Below are positions 37,030-47,406 of a stretch of DNA of 64,000 bases, piece after piece (the stretch's first letter is position 1; every line of letters begins with the position of its first letter). The stretch comes from Gemmatimonadota bacterium. GTDB taxonomy: Bacteria; JBHIER01; G020348925. The notes beneath the pieces are model-generated. The model was not told the DNA's origin and made no database searches. It saw nothing but the letters and a program-made list of their open reading frames with translations. A program made the translations under genes and the position numbers. The stretch covers positions 4,450,648-4,514,647 of the forward strand of contig CP070758.1 of assembly GCA_020348925.1 (NCBI GenBank), in the 5' to 3' direction.

Positions 37030-38526
37030 CTATCCCTTTGTGTTGTGTTCACCCTCCACACCAATAGGCAACAGAATCGAAAAGGTCGTCCCGGTACCCA
37101 ATTCGCTCTGGACGTCTATTGTTCCCCCATGTTTTTGAACAATACCGTAACTGATAGAAAGACCTAACCCGACACCTTTCACTTCATGCTTCGTTGTAAA
37201 GAAAGGTTCAAAAATGTGTTCAAGAACGCTCGGCTCAATACCTGTTCCGTCGTCAGCGATGTCGATTCGAACCTGTTTGTCTTCCTGGCTCGTAGAAGTT
37301 CGCAAATTCCCACCCTGGGGCATCGCTTCTCTCGCATTTATGATGATATTGTAAAACACCTGCTTCAACTGATTCTCAGCATATTGAACCTTGGGGAGAC
37401 AGGGATCGAGATCTTGTGAAATACGAACGTGAGACTTCAGTAATCTTTTTTCTTCAAGTATGAGTATTTCGGAAAGGAGCTTATTGATATCGATAGAACG
37501 AAACGGTTCATCAATCGGACGATAGAAATCAATCATTTGTCGAACGAGCGTTGCGACTCGTGCAATCTCTCTGCGGGCCAGTTCCAGATACTGGTGTTTG
37601 GGATTCTTCTCAGGAAATTCTTCAGAGAGGAGATCAATACAACTATGAATGCCGTATATGGGATTGCTGACCTCGTGAGCAATGCTCGCAGCCAATTTTG
37701 CCGTTGCTGCTAATTTTTCAGACTGGAAGAGTCTCTGTTGTAACTGTCTCATCTCCCTCAAATCCCTGCTGATTCCTACTGAACCGATGGGTTGATCATT
37801 TTCTCCCTTCAACAAAGACAGGGATAGGCTGATGGGAATTGATTCACCCTTCTTGTTGAGAATGTTCGTTTCATAGTGACTGAGCCTTCCCCTGTCCTCA
37901 AGAATTCTCAGAATGTGTTCCACATCCTGTGTATTGGCATAAAAAGACATTATCGGTTTTCCCAGAGCTTCTTTCGATTCATACCCGGTGAGCTTTTCAG
38001 CTGCTTCATTGAAAGTGACCACATTTCCGTTTGTATCGCTGACCGTGATCGCATCGGGGGAGCTTTCGATGACTCGATCGAGAAAAACTGGGACCGTTAC
38101 GTCCATCACGTTCAGCATCTCTCCCGCAGTGTTTTCCAGATGGACCATCTGTATGAATGGCGTGTGTGACTCAATTGACCTTTGATTCGCTGGGTCGTTA
38201 AGAGTTTTCCCCTGACGGCCGGGATGTTCACTATAAGCAGCAACTCTGTGCTCTTTATCCAGAATGATGACATACTCGATATCATCTTCCTCAATGGCCC
38301 TGCCGACGATTTGATGTAAGGCTATATAATTATAAGATAATAAGAAACTTGTACTGGCAGTGGCAATACTCTTGGCGATGGCAATCCCTCTTTTTTGCGT
38401 TTGCCCTGAGAGGGTGCTCGTCTGTCTTTGTTCGATGGCCAAAACTACGAGTCCCATGAGAATGACTATTCCTAAGGTCGAACCAATATGAAATTTTGAA
38501 CGAAGTGAAGAGTATTGAAGATTCAT
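37030..38526 (-). CDS. sensor histidine kinase with Cache-like sensor, PAS, HisKA, HATPase
   Basis: A 498-residue protein. One membrane segment at about 10-30 is followed by a Cache-type sensor region (YVIILDKEHRVAAYSEHPGR...GKTLNDP), then a PAS domain beginning LDRVIESSPDAITVSD. HisKA has its His in SIAHEVSNPI near 282, and HATPase has NIIINAREAM, DDGTGIEP and GVGLGLS. Cache kinases normally have a second membrane segment and HAMP before the PAS. Here the Cache text VTVPVF meets LDRVIES directly, so that part seems deleted. ATG 38526 is chosen because AGGGA precedes it by 8 nt. Confidence 0.88.
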   Translation of the reverse strand: MNLQYSSLRSKFHIGSTLGIVILMGLVVLAIEQRQTSTLSGQTQKRGIAIAKSIATASTSFLLSYNYIALHQIVGRAIEEDDIEYVIILDKEHRVAAYSEHPGRQGKTLNDPANQRSIESHTPFIQMVHLENTAGEMLNVMDVTVPVFLDRVIESSPDAITVSDTNGNVVTFNEAAEKLTGYESKEALGKPIMSFYANTQDVEHILRILEDRGRLSHYETNILNKKGESIPISLSLSLLKGENDQPIGSVGISRDLREMRQLQQRLFQSEKLAATAKLAASIAHEVSNPIYGIHSCIDLLSEEFPEKNPKHQYLELARREIARVATLVRQMIDFYRPIDEPFRSIDINKLLSEILILEEKRLLKSHVRISQDLDPCLPKVQYAENQLKQVFYNIIINAREAMPQGGNLRTSTSQEDKQVRIDIADDGTGIEPSVLEHIFEPFFTTKHEVKGVGLGLSISYGIVQKHGGTIDVQSELGTGTTFSILLPIGVEGEHNTKG

Positions 38527-38559
38527 CGTATCGATCCCTGCACACATGAATGGAGCGAT

Positions 38560-40368
38560 TTAAAATTTCAGTGTTGAGATATCACGCTGTTTTGTGCTGT
38601 CCTCCGTTGAGATCCAGATTTCTTCCATAGATATGTCGGCCAGACCATAAGGACTCAATACCATTGCCTTAACACTAGGTTGAAGAGCAAAGATGGTAAT
38701 GACATGATCAAGAGGGATAACAGGGGCGTCCTTCAAGATGATATCCTCGGCCTCCTGGGACATGTGTATTCTCTGAAAGGGATTGAGTTCTTCCTTGGCT
38801 TTTTCTAAAATACTATCAACTTTCGTGTTCTGGTAGTTATAAAGGTTTGTCTTGGATTTGGAATGGAAACTGCTGTAGAGAAAGGTGACAGGATCCGGGA
38901 TATCAGCCATAAGGGACATACTGAAGAGTTGCGCTCTGCCTTCAGTGATTCGCCGATCGAAATCCAGCCAATCCTCGTACCGGACTTCCAAATCGATACC
39001 GATGAGTGCCAGATCCTTTTTGATCATTCGATCGGTTTCATAGACGTTCTGACCCTTTGTTCCCACTCCCCAGTATTCCAATTTTAATGGTTCGTTCCCT
39101 TGTGTGAGTCCGGTGTCGTTGAAAAGTCGTCCCGCCAGTTCGGGATCATAAGGAAAAACTTTGTGAGCAGGTGAATATCCAAGCATTCCGGGAGGAAGAA
39201 TTCCCGAGGGTGATAGAAAACTTTCGGAATCCAGCGCGATCATTTTTTCCCTGTTGAGAGCATGGGCGATTGCCTGTCGTACCATTCGTTTGTGCACAGG
39301 AGAAAGCTGAACGTTGAAGCCAATGAATTCGAAGCTCAATTCAAGCCTCTTGATGAGAGTGTACCCCTGTTCCTCCGTGAACTGATCTGTTTTGCCAACA
39401 GGGACAGCAATAGTTTCCAGGGCACCATTGAAAAATTTCTCGATGGATTCGTTTTCGTCATAGGTGAAAGGGACTTCAAATATCAAACGATCCAGGTATG
39501 GTCTTCCACCAAAATATTGAAGATTCGCTTCAAGAACGATCCGATGATTTTTCGTCCATGAAATAAATTTGAACGGACCGGTTCCAATAGGATGTTCACC
39601 GAACCACGAAGCGCCTCTTTTTGATATTTCCTCTTTCGGGACAATTTTTGTGTTGTCCGTGGCCAAAGCAGTCAGAAACGTTGGGGAGGGTTCGCTCAGG
39701 ACAATTTCCAGGGTAGAGGTATCCAATGCCTTCAACCCTCTGATCTCCTTTGATTGTTTCAAAGAGTATTCTTCCGCTCCGTCGATCTCATTTAAATAAT
39801 CCCGAGCGATGCTCACAGCAGGCAGAGACGGATCAAAAATTCGGGTGAACGAGTAAACGCAATCGTCAGCACTGAGCTCCTGACCGTTCTGGAAAGTAAC
39901 CCCTTTTCTCAATATGAACGTATACGTCTTTCTGTCCGGAGATACGATCCATTCTTTGGCAATGGCAGGGACCGGCCGGAGGTTTCCGTCGAATGTGAGC
40001 AATCCGTCGAAGTTCTGATTTGTTATGGAGCTCTCGTATATATCATCGATGAAAATGGGATCGAGAATTTGAGGACTGTACAGAGCCATGCGAAAGATGC
40101 CTTCGTATGTTGGATGTTCCTCAAGAGCTCTTCTCTGCTCCGAACGATTTTTCCCACAAGCAAAAGAGCCACCGAGACAAAAGATGGTGAGTAGGATGAG
40201 TGTGTATGTTCGCTCCTTCCGAGGTAATATCGTAACTTTCAGGCTCCATTCTTTTCGAACAGGTTGGAAGAGGGAGCAGATTGTTATTCCTCTGGACTTA
40301 CGAATCTGACATCGTAGCTTCATGGCCATTGTTTTCAGGGAACACAGTTCATCATCAAGAAGGGACAT
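38560..40368 (-). CDS. solute-binding protein (peptide/nickel ABC family 5)
   Basis: A protein of about 602 residues matching SBP_bac_5. It has LDPIFIDDIYESSITNQNFDGLLTFDGN near the mature start, then AKEWIVSPDRKTYTFILRKGV, IGTGPFKFISW and VRQAIAHALNREKM. The export signal (LILLTIFCLGGSFAC, likely lipobox) starts only about 50 residues after the chosen ATG, so the true start may be lower, although GGAGG 7 nt before 40368 supports it. No ABC permease or ATPase gene is next to it. It lies between a response regulator and a sensor kinase, so it may serve as a periplasmic ligand sensor rather than for uptake. Confidence 0.85.
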   Translation of the reverse strand: MSLLDDELCSLKTMAMKLRCQIRKSRGITICSLFQPVRKEWSLKVTILPRKERTYTLILLTIFCLGGSFACGKNRSEQRRALEEHPTYEGIFRMALYSPQILDPIFIDDIYESSITNQNFDGLLTFDGNLRPVPAIAKEWIVSPDRKTYTFILRKGVTFQNGQELSADDCVYSFTRIFDPSLPAVSIARDYLNEIDGAEEYSLKQSKEIRGLKALDTSTLEIVLSEPSPTFLTALATDNTKIVPKEEISKRGASWFGEHPIGTGPFKFISWTKNHRIVLEANLQYFGGRPYLDRLIFEVPFTYDENESIEKFFNGALETIAVPVGKTDQFTEEQGYTLIKRLELSFEFIGFNVQLSPVHKRMVRQAIAHALNREKMIALDSESFLSPSGILPPGMLGYSPAHKVFPYDPELAGRLFNDTGLTQGNEPLKLEYWGVGTKGQNVYETDRMIKKDLALIGIDLEVRYEDWLDFDRRITEGRAQLFSMSLMADIPDPVTFLYSSFHSKSKTNLYNYQNTKVDSILEKAKEELNPFQRIHMSQEAEDIILKDAPVIPLDHVITIFALQPSVKAMVLSPYGLADISMEEIWISTEDSTKQRDISTLKF

Positions 40369-40957
40369 CTTCCTTCCTCCTGGTGAGCCCAAGTAACTTC
40401 TTTACCTGAAACTTGAGCTCCTCTAACCGTATTGGTTTCGAGAGACATTGGTCCGCCCCAGAATCCAACATCTTTTTCATATATCCCTTCTCGATAAAGC
40501 CGGTGACTCCAAGAATTTTAATAGTCGCTGTGTCGGGATTTGATTTAATCTGACGACACACCTCAAATCCATTCATCTTTGGCATTTTGATATCTAAGAT
40601 GATGAGGTCCGGTTTAAACATCGCAACCTGCCGTCCGGCTTCATATCCGTCGCCGGCGGAAGCAAAATCGTAATTCTTATTGTCCTCTTTCAGAGTTTTC
40701 GTTATGATGTCCACGATTTCCGGTTCATCATCGACGACCAGTATTTTTTTTTGGGGATCCGAAAAAAAGAGCTCATCGATGGGCATGTTATAGCGCCGAA
40801 GAAAATTTTTAAACTCCTTCTGAGGAATGCGATTGTGGCCACCAGGAGTTGCATAGGCATTCAACTTGCCATCTTTTATCCATTTGATAACTCCCGCGTG
40901 CGTCACGTGGCAGTATCGAGCGATTTCGCCGGTCGTGAGTGGTTTTTTGTCTGCCAT
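40355..40957 (-). CDS. response regulator with N-terminal excisionase/MerR-type HTH
   Basis: About 201 residues. The N-terminal 60 form an HTH_17-type winged helix (LTTGEIARYCHVTHAGVIKWIKDGKL then TPGGHNRI), as in excisionases and MerR heads. The C-terminal 120 are a receiver with VVDDEPE and phospho-acceptor Asp in LIILDIKMPKMNG near residue 120, plus LSKP. DNA-binding domain before receiver is the reverse of the common order. It is the first gene of the minus-strand operon and overlaps the solute-binding gene by 14 nt. ATG 40957 is preferred among several starts. Confidence 0.88.
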   Translation of the reverse strand: MADKKPLTTGEIARYCHVTHAGVIKWIKDGKLNAYATPGGHNRIPQKEFKNFLRRYNMPIDELFFSDPQKKILVVDDEPEIVDIITKTLKEDNKNYDFASAGDGYEAGRQVAMFKPDLIILDIKMPKMNGFEVCRQIKSNPDTATIKILGVTGFIEKGYMKKMLDSGADQCLSKPIRLEELKFQVKKLLGLTRRKEDVPS

Positions 40958-41038
40958 GTTCACTGCGACTCCATTTTTCCTCTGATGAAAAGTCATTGTT
41001 GAAAAAATTAAAAAAGTTAATAATATTTACAATGTTTA

Positions 41039-41067
41039 AATTTAATATGCTTGAATGCCTTTGTCAA
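41039..41067 (-). promoter_or_regulatory. sigma-70 promoter of the regulator/SBP/kinase operon
   Basis: Read on the minus strand: TTGACA (41067-41062), a 17-nt spacer, then TAAATT (41044-41039). It lies about 80 nt before the HTH-receiver gene. Confidence 0.6.
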
Positions 41068-41547
41068 GTGAAATATTCTCGTTTTTCTCATAATGATAAT
41101 CATTTCCATCGATCCGTGCGGTTGTGAGATTGACCCAATCGTGATGTTTTCGGATGCTGCCAGCTCCCTTTGATGCCTCTGATCCATTTTCGAGTTGTTG
41201 AATTTCCTTAGATTTAACTTTATAATAATGCTTTAACTGCTTTTAGTATAATTTTTTATTAAATTTTAGTTTTTTCGAATATGCGGTTTTTCTCACCTGG
41301 TTAAAAATATCCTTTGCGAAACAGTAGTCCCCTCACTGTATGCGGGGAGTGGTTCAGTGGGTGGTCAATGGTGCCGAGATATTGGATGTGACGAAAGTGT
41401 TGGGACCAACCGGTTTTAAGTTCCCGGAAAGGGGGATCTGTCTCGGAAAAGACGTGAACGAATTTTTCTTGATTCTTCATGATGTTTCTTTTAGTTTTGC
41501 ATGAAGTTCTAACTTGTTTTTTCTATCGCTCTTAGGAGCAAGATGCT
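41068..41547. other. gene-free divergent intergenic region
   Basis: An AT-rich spacer between the minus-strand signalling operon and the tamB-like gene. A TATAAT lies at 41247-41252 without a good -35 partner. No small gene or repeat is convincing. Confidence 0.35.
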
Positions 41548-44500
41548 ATGAGAAAGAAGGTTCGCAAAGTTTTTTGGATAGGATTTTCAGGAGGGCTCAT
41601 TCTCCTGATTCTCATATATGTCATGATGAGTCACACGAATCTCCCAGCGAAGGGATTCACTCAGCTCATGAATCGCACCATCGCTCAGAAACTGCGATTC
41701 GAAGTCTCGGTCGGTGAGGTGAAAGGGGATTTATTCAATGGACTTAACCTATCCGATATCGCTTTATACTCTCTTGAGAATCAGAGAAAAAAGAGAGTTG
41801 TGCATATAGCTGAGATGAGGTTGCGGTATCATTTAAAGGACATTTTAGGCAGGAGGCCTCTCTTCAGCGAGATACAGCTTATCGAGCCAAATTTCAATAT
41901 TGATGCTTCGATTCAACAACATTTTTCCAGTGGCTCGCAAAGAGAAACGGGCCAAAATGACAGTGCGGGGTCCGATCCCCTGTTCAAGGTAGAACATCTT
42001 GAGATGCACGAAGGGATATTTTCATACAGTGCGACAACCGGGGGCAGTATTACTTTGTACAATATGTATCTCAAAGGGGGAGTACAATACCAAGGGAAAA
42101 CTGTTTCAGCACGTTTGGAATCCGGTCGTTTCTATTGGATTGAAAAGGATGTACACGTGGACGAAATGGAGTTGGATGCCGCCTTGGTAGGCGATACGCT
42201 CACAGCGGATCGGTTTCTCATTGCGACAACACAGTCGTTTGTGCAGGGGGGGGGAAGGATAGATGGTTTTCACCCTCCGAAGCTCAACGTGCAGCTTCGT
42301 CAGAGTAACGTATCCCTTGACGAGGTGAGTCGAATTTTGGGACTTCAACAAGGTGATCTTACGGGTAGTGTCGTTATAGATGCGACGTTTTCAGGGGAGC
42401 CCAGCACCCTTCGCATTCAGACCGAAGGTCAGGGCACACTTCAAAACTATTCCTTCGATCGCTTTGGAGTGGACGTGATATTCGCCGGAAAAGAGCTCGA
42501 TTTCTCCCACTTTGAGCTGCACTCTGGCGGGACATGTGTCTCCGGTTCCGCCTCTGTTTCCCTTGGTGTATTGAAGAAATACAGGGGTGACGTAGCCTTT
42601 GAGCACCTCAATGTATCTGCCATAGAACATTTGGATGTGGACTCAGATCTCAATGGTTCCATTTTCGTCACAGGTCAGGGATTCTCGCAGGAGACATTTG
42701 GGCTCTCTGCAGATCTTCACTTGCTGGAAAGTACTCTCGACGGTTTCCATTTCGATCGGTGTGTCGGCAGGTGTTCTGTTTCAATTGAAATGGTATCTAC
42801 CGAGGGACCGTTAACCCTTCACCTCGGAGAGACGTCAGTGGCAATTGCAGGAGGGGTGACCTTTGACGGTATGATAGAAGCTCAGGGTGAAATTTCCGTC
42901 GTGAACCTCGAGGAGCTCACGAGAATGTTTCAGCTCCCTGTCCATAAAGGGCAAGCCAAAGCGACGGTTCAACTCTCGGGGATCCTCTCCGATCCGGACG
43001 TCCGAGGCGAACTGTCGATAGATAGCTTAACCAACGCAGCTTATTCAGCTGAGCGTTGTTTTGGTCGGATTCATTTAAGGAATGTCATTAAGGGGTTCCA
43101 TGGTTCCGCCGATCTTCGAGGAAGAAACGGCCACGTTGGAAGGATACCTGTTTCAACCTTCGAGACCTTGCTCTCCTTTTCTGGTTCGACAGTTCACATC
43201 GACTCATTAACTGCAGCAAACAATGAGACCGATATAACGGCGAAAGGGACGTTTCAGACTGCTGATGGGATTCAAAGATTGAATATGACTCAAACGGTGG
43301 TGCGATTTCGGAATTACACAATAACCAATGCGGATACCGCTCGTCTCTCTCTTGGACATGACGGGAGTATTTTGGGCCGCGGTCGTTATACCGTAGGGGA
43401 GGGAGATTTCGACATTTCCTTGTCTGTGGATTCCGAGGGGAGCATCGAAGGGGAGCTCGCCTTGCGTTCGGTGGACCTTTTTCCCATCGTTGAGACATTT
43501 CGAATCGCCAAGGATATTCATGGAATTGCAGATGGACGGTTGACAATGCGGGGGAACCTCAAGGATCCTCAAAGCGACGTTGCGCTCACGGTACGAAGAG
43601 GCCTTTTTGCTTCGATACCTTTTGATTCATTGATGTGTGATGTTCACTACGATGAAGAAAAGCTGGAAATTGAAGCGTTGAATCTCTTCGATCGGGACAG
43701 AAATGTTTTACGATGTCACGGTTTCTTATCACTTCGACTGTCGTTTTCCGGTGAACAGTTCTTTTCTGTGCTGCCTGATGAAGAGGTTTCCGTTTCTCTC
43801 CATTTTGAAGATTTTGATCTGCAACCGTTCTCGTCGCTTACCCTTTTACCGAAACCGTTGAGCGGATTGTGCAGTGGTGCAATGGATCTTGGGAGATGCT
43901 TGAGGGAGCCGACGATGGGTCTCGATGTGCTCATCCGCGATGCCCGATACGACATCCTTCAATTTGGTGATGTGCGAGCGAAGTTTCAGTACGATGCGGG
44001 ATTGCTGAAAGTTCTCTTTCTCGAAGCATCTCATGAGGGGACAGAATACGCCTCTACAGGAGTCATTCCTCTGAACCTGTCGTGGCCTTTCAATGAAACC
44101 CTCTTTCCTCGCGAAGATATGGATTTCAATTTTGGCATGGCTGGGAAAATACCTTTCAGCCTTATCCCTTTGCTGACACGCAGAGTTGAAAATCTCTCGG
44201 GAGACATTGATCTCCGGTTCTCTGTGCATGGACATTTCAGAAAACCAGTCTTAAACGGTCATCTCTCCTTGGAGAAGGGCAGGCTTCAACTTTCCTATCT
44301 TGAAAATCCGATAACGGACCTCGAGGTGGCGCTCACGGTGGCCGATACCCTTCTTTCTCTTCACCGTTGTGTGGGAAGAATGGGCGAGGGGGACATTGAA
44401 AAAAGGGGGGTTTTCGATTCGCTTCTTCGGCTGTTCACATTTCGAAAACGTGGTGACGGGGGACAGGTCTCACTCCGGGGAACACTTAATTTTGCGAACC

Positions 44501-45471
44501 TGGATCAGATACGGTACGATCTCATCTGTGAGGGAAATGCCATCTTTCTGCGACCACTGAGAAAGGGTATCGATGTGCTTGTTGACGCCGATGTTCGGTT
44601 GGCTGGAGTGAAATATCCCCACCTTTCGGGAGATATAGTTGTTACTCAGGGTCTGGTTCGAGAGGCCTTTAAATCCAGAGATCAAGTCGAACCCGAACCT
44701 CAGACTTCAGAGGCCCAGAAAATGGGTCCGAGCCTGGATCTTAATATCCGCATCCCTGGCAATTTTCAAATTGAAGGGAGTGATTATATTCAGGAGTTGA
44801 CCTTGGAACTCAAAGGCGACCTCCAGATTGTCAAAGCACGGACCGGCCCGGAATTTCAATTCTTCGGAAACGCTGAGACCATCCGCGGAAAATATCGCAT
44901 CTATGGGAACCTGTTTCGAATTACCCAAGGAACCGTGAGTTTCAGCGGAATCTCGGAAATCAACCCACTGCTCAATATCGAGGCCGAAACGAGAGTGGGA
45001 AGAGAACCTATCTATTTGAATCTGACCGGAACGTTATTACAGCCTGAGGTGAAACTGTGGTCTCAGTCCGGGTATTCGGAAAAGGACATTATTACGTTGC
45101 TGACACTGGGAGCGACCACTGCTGCGGTCGATACGGTGGGGGTTTCCGATGCCTTCGAGTCGAAAGCGACCAACGTCCTGGGAAGTCTTATCGAGGGCGA
45201 ACTGGCCCGCCGGGCACGGCGGGGACTTGGAGTGGACACATTTGAAATAACGAGCGGCTCAACTTCTCAACTCACTCCGGACGAAACCGAAGTCACAGTC
45301 GGTAAATACCTTTCGGACAGGGTGTACCTTGAATACTCGCGCCGCTTGGCGGCGGAGAGTGAGCAGGAGGTTGAATTGGAGTATCGTTTGAATCGACACC
45401 TTTCTTTTCTCGGAACGCGCGATCGACGAGGACTCTATCACCTCCAGCTGCAATTGAAAGTCGACTATTAA
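41548..45471 (+). CDS. TamB/DUF490-type inner-membrane anchored protein
   Basis: A 1307-residue AsmA/TamB-family protein. One N-terminal membrane anchor (residues about 8-28) is followed by a long beta-rich periplasmic body. The C-terminal DUF490 domain has IRGKYRIYGNLFRITQGTVSF, then PEVKLWSQSGYSEKDIITLLTLG and a closing DRRGLYHLQLQLKVDY. The family bridges the periplasm and, with an Omp85 partner, serves outer-membrane assembly or lipid transport. AGGAG stands 10 nt upstream. The next gene, 3 nt downstream, is an Omp85 protein, which confirms the pairing. Confidence 0.9.
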   Translation: MRKKVRKVFWIGFSGGLILLILIYVMMSHTNLPAKGFTQLMNRTIAQKLRFEVSVGEVKGDLFNGLNLSDIALYSLENQRKKRVVHIAEMRLRYHLKDILGRRPLFSEIQLIEPNFNIDASIQQHFSSGSQRETGQNDSAGSDPLFKVEHLEMHEGIFSYSATTGGSITLYNMYLKGGVQYQGKTVSARLESGRFYWIEKDVHVDEMELDAALVGDTLTADRFLIATTQSFVQGGGRIDGFHPPKLNVQLRQSNVSLDEVSRILGLQQGDLTGSVVIDATFSGEPSTLRIQTEGQGTLQNYSFDRFGVDVIFAGKELDFSHFELHSGGTCVSGSASVSLGVLKKYRGDVAFEHLNVSAIEHLDVDSDLNGSIFVTGQGFSQETFGLSADLHLLESTLDGFHFDRCVGRCSVSIEMVSTEGPLTLHLGETSVAIAGGVTFDGMIEAQGEISVVNLEELTRMFQLPVHKGQAKATVQLSGILSDPDVRGELSIDSLTNAAYSAERCFGRIHLRNVIKGFHGSADLRGRNGHVGRIPVSTFETLLSFSGSTVHIDSLTAANNETDITAKGTFQTADGIQRLNMTQTVVRFRNYTITNADTARLSLGHDGSILGRGRYTVGEGDFDISLSVDSEGSIEGELALRSVDLFPIVETFRIAKDIHGIADGRLTMRGNLKDPQSDVALTVRRGLFASIPFDSLMCDVHYDEEKLEIEALNLFDRDRNVLRCHGFLSLRLSFSGEQFFSVLPDEEVSVSLHFEDFDLQPFSSLTLLPKPLSGLCSGAMDLGRCLREPTMGLDVLIRDARYDILQFGDVRAKFQYDAGLLKVLFLEASHEGTEYASTGVIPLNLSWPFNETLFPREDMDFNFGMAGKIPFSLIPLLTRRVENLSGDIDLRFSVHGHFRKPVLNGHLSLEKGRLQLSYLENPITDLEVALTVADTLLSLHRCVGRMGEGDIEKRGVFDSLLRLFTFRKRGDGGQVSLRGTLNFANLDQIRYDLICEGNAIFLRPLRKGIDVLVDADVRLAGVKYPHLSGDIVVTQGLVREAFKSRDQVEPEPQTSEAQKMGPSLDLNIRIPGNFQIEGSDYIQELTLELKGDLQIVKARTGPEFQFFGNAETIRGKYRIYGNLFRITQGTVSFSGISEINPLLNIEAETRVGREPIYLNLTGTLLQPEVKLWSQSGYSEKDIITLLTLGATTAAVDTVGVSDAFESKATNVLGSLIEGELARRARRGLGVDTFEITSGSTSQLTPDETEVTVGKYLSDRVYLEYSRRLAAESEQEVELEYRLNRHLSFLGTRDRRGLYHLQLQLKVDY

Positions 45472-45474
45472 CAC

Positions 45475-47373
45475 ATGTCTCTTCAAAACAACAACGTGCG
45501 AACCGTCATCTTTCGTTATATCCGCTCGAAGGTGCGGACCGTTATTGGACCATGTTTTCTGTTTGTTCTTCTGAATTCCGCCATACTGTGGGGTTGGCAG
45601 GATGAACCGATGCAACCCTCCCAGTTGAAAATTGGAGCGATTCAATTTCAAGGGAATTCCCATTTTTCTTCGAGGGTACTGAAGGGCAAGATGCGCACGA
45701 AAGAATCGAGCGTTCTCCGCCTTCGGGCTTCATCCCGGTTCGACGAGTCGATACTCCAGCAGGACATCGGTTTCTTAGAGGCATTCTACCACAAGCACGG
45801 ATTTCTCGAATGTACCATCTCAAAAGAGGTGAACAGCATCCATCAGGGGAAAGCATTCATTACAATTATCGTTCAGGAAGCAACTCAGACGATGGTCTCG
45901 AAGGTTGCGATCTCCGGACTCCAGTCTTTGTCACCTCTTTCCGTCATACAACGTTTGGCAAACGATATCGGTCTGACCGAAGACACCCCGTTGGATATAT
46001 CAAAGCTGACAGGAGCCGAAACGATCATCAGAAATGAGCTGGCGAACAATGGCTATCCTTTTGCTACGGTGACGAGTCGGTTCACAAGGGAGGGGGACCA
46101 GGCCGAAGTCCATTTTCATGTGACCCAAGGACCACTCGTTCACATAGGCACCATCTCTTACCGAGGATATCGTCAGTCTCAGATTTTCATCATCCGCAGG
46201 GAACTGTTGTTTCACCGTGGGGATCGTTTTGACCGGGACAAACTCATTGAAAGCCAACTGCGAATCTACAGCACAGGCTTGTATACGTACGTCAATATTG
46301 AACCGATAATCACTGTCGATTCTTCGGTTGTCGATATACTCGTGACTGTGGCGGAGAAAGAAAAACGATGGTTCGGCATACGCACCGGTGTCGGACAACA
46401 GGAAGAATTGGACTTAACTTTGGACGGTTACGGTGTCTGGGGTCACAGGAACATGTTCGGCACAGGACGAAGGGTCAGTCTGAGCGCCGGAGGGTCAGCC
46501 AATGTGCGCACAAAAAGTCTTCTCAGCAATGAGTACAAGATGAGTTATACCGAACCATGGGTGTTGAACACCCGCACTCCGCTGACCGTTGATATATACT
46601 TTCGAAGATTCACTTGGGAATTGTATACACTTGAAGAGTTCGGCGGGGACGTCTCCGTGAGTCACGAGTTTCCCCAGAAGCTCAAGACCCGGGTGGCTTT
46701 TGTGTACAAGCGGGCGGATGTCTTCGACGTTCCCAAAGAATTGGAACCGGATATTCTCGGTCAGGCCGGAGTGGACATCGTTCGAAAGATCTCGTTTATG
46801 GCAGAACGGGATACGCGCGACCATCCGCTCTATCCGTCCCGGGGAATCCATTCGCAAGTGGTCTCGGAGTTCACCGGTGGTTTTTTGGGGGGAAACAAGG
46901 ATTTCTACAAAATGGTCGCCGCATGGAGCGGTTTTCAAAAGTGGCTGCCGAAAACGGTTATCGCCGGACGGATGAAATGGGGTATGGTGAAGGAATTCGG
47001 GAAGAGCACGTACGTCCCCATCTACGATCGCTTTTTTGCCGGTGGGGCGAACACCTTGCGCGGCTACGTGGAACGACAGTTGGGCCCTCTTGAAGATGGA
47101 AAACCCATAGGAGGAAGCCTGCTCTTTCTGACCAATATTGAGTTGCGACGACAATTGTTCTGGCGATTCGGCATGACCGCTTTTTTCGACAGCGGTTACC
47201 TGTGGCGAAGCCTCGTCGATTTTCAGTGGCGCGATGTGAGAGCTTCCCTTGGTGCAGGGCTCCAGTTTTTTACCCCAGTCGGACCACTGCGTCTCGAATA
47301 CGGGTATAAACTGAGAAAGGAAGAGGAGTTGAAACGGGGTGTTTTCCATCTCAGTCTCCTCTACGCGTTTTAA
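45475..47373 (+). CDS. Omp85-family outer-membrane protein (TamA/BamA-like)
   Basis: A 632-residue protein with an N-terminal membrane/signal segment (VIGPCFLFVLLNSAILWGW), about three POTRA domains (for example KIGAIQFQGNSHFSS and HIGTISYRGYRQSQ) and a C-terminal Omp85 barrel. The barrel has the DTRDHPLYPSRG and FFAGGANTLRGY motifs and ends in a Phe (SLLYAF) typical of barrels. POTRA number and the tamB partner favour TamA-like over BamA. The ATG comes 3 nt after the tamB stop with no strong ribosome site, suggesting coupled translation. Confidence 0.9.
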   Translation: MSLQNNNVRTVIFRYIRSKVRTVIGPCFLFVLLNSAILWGWQDEPMQPSQLKIGAIQFQGNSHFSSRVLKGKMRTKESSVLRLRASSRFDESILQQDIGFLEAFYHKHGFLECTISKEVNSIHQGKAFITIIVQEATQTMVSKVAISGLQSLSPLSVIQRLANDIGLTEDTPLDISKLTGAETIIRNELANNGYPFATVTSRFTREGDQAEVHFHVTQGPLVHIGTISYRGYRQSQIFIIRRELLFHRGDRFDRDKLIESQLRIYSTGLYTYVNIEPIITVDSSVVDILVTVAEKEKRWFGIRTGVGQQEELDLTLDGYGVWGHRNMFGTGRRVSLSAGGSANVRTKSLLSNEYKMSYTEPWVLNTRTPLTVDIYFRRFTWELYTLEEFGGDVSVSHEFPQKLKTRVAFVYKRADVFDVPKELEPDILGQAGVDIVRKISFMAERDTRDHPLYPSRGIHSQVVSEFTGGFLGGNKDFYKMVAAWSGFQKWLPKTVIAGRMKWGMVKEFGKSTYVPIYDRFFAGGANTLRGYVERQLGPLEDGKPIGGSLLFLTNIELRRQLFWRFGMTAFFDSGYLWRSLVDFQWRDVRASLGAGLQFFTPVGPLRLEYGYKLRKEEELKRGVFHLSLLYAF

Positions 47374-47406
47374 ATGCATCGTGTTTTCTCAATGAAGGAG
47401 GTTCAA

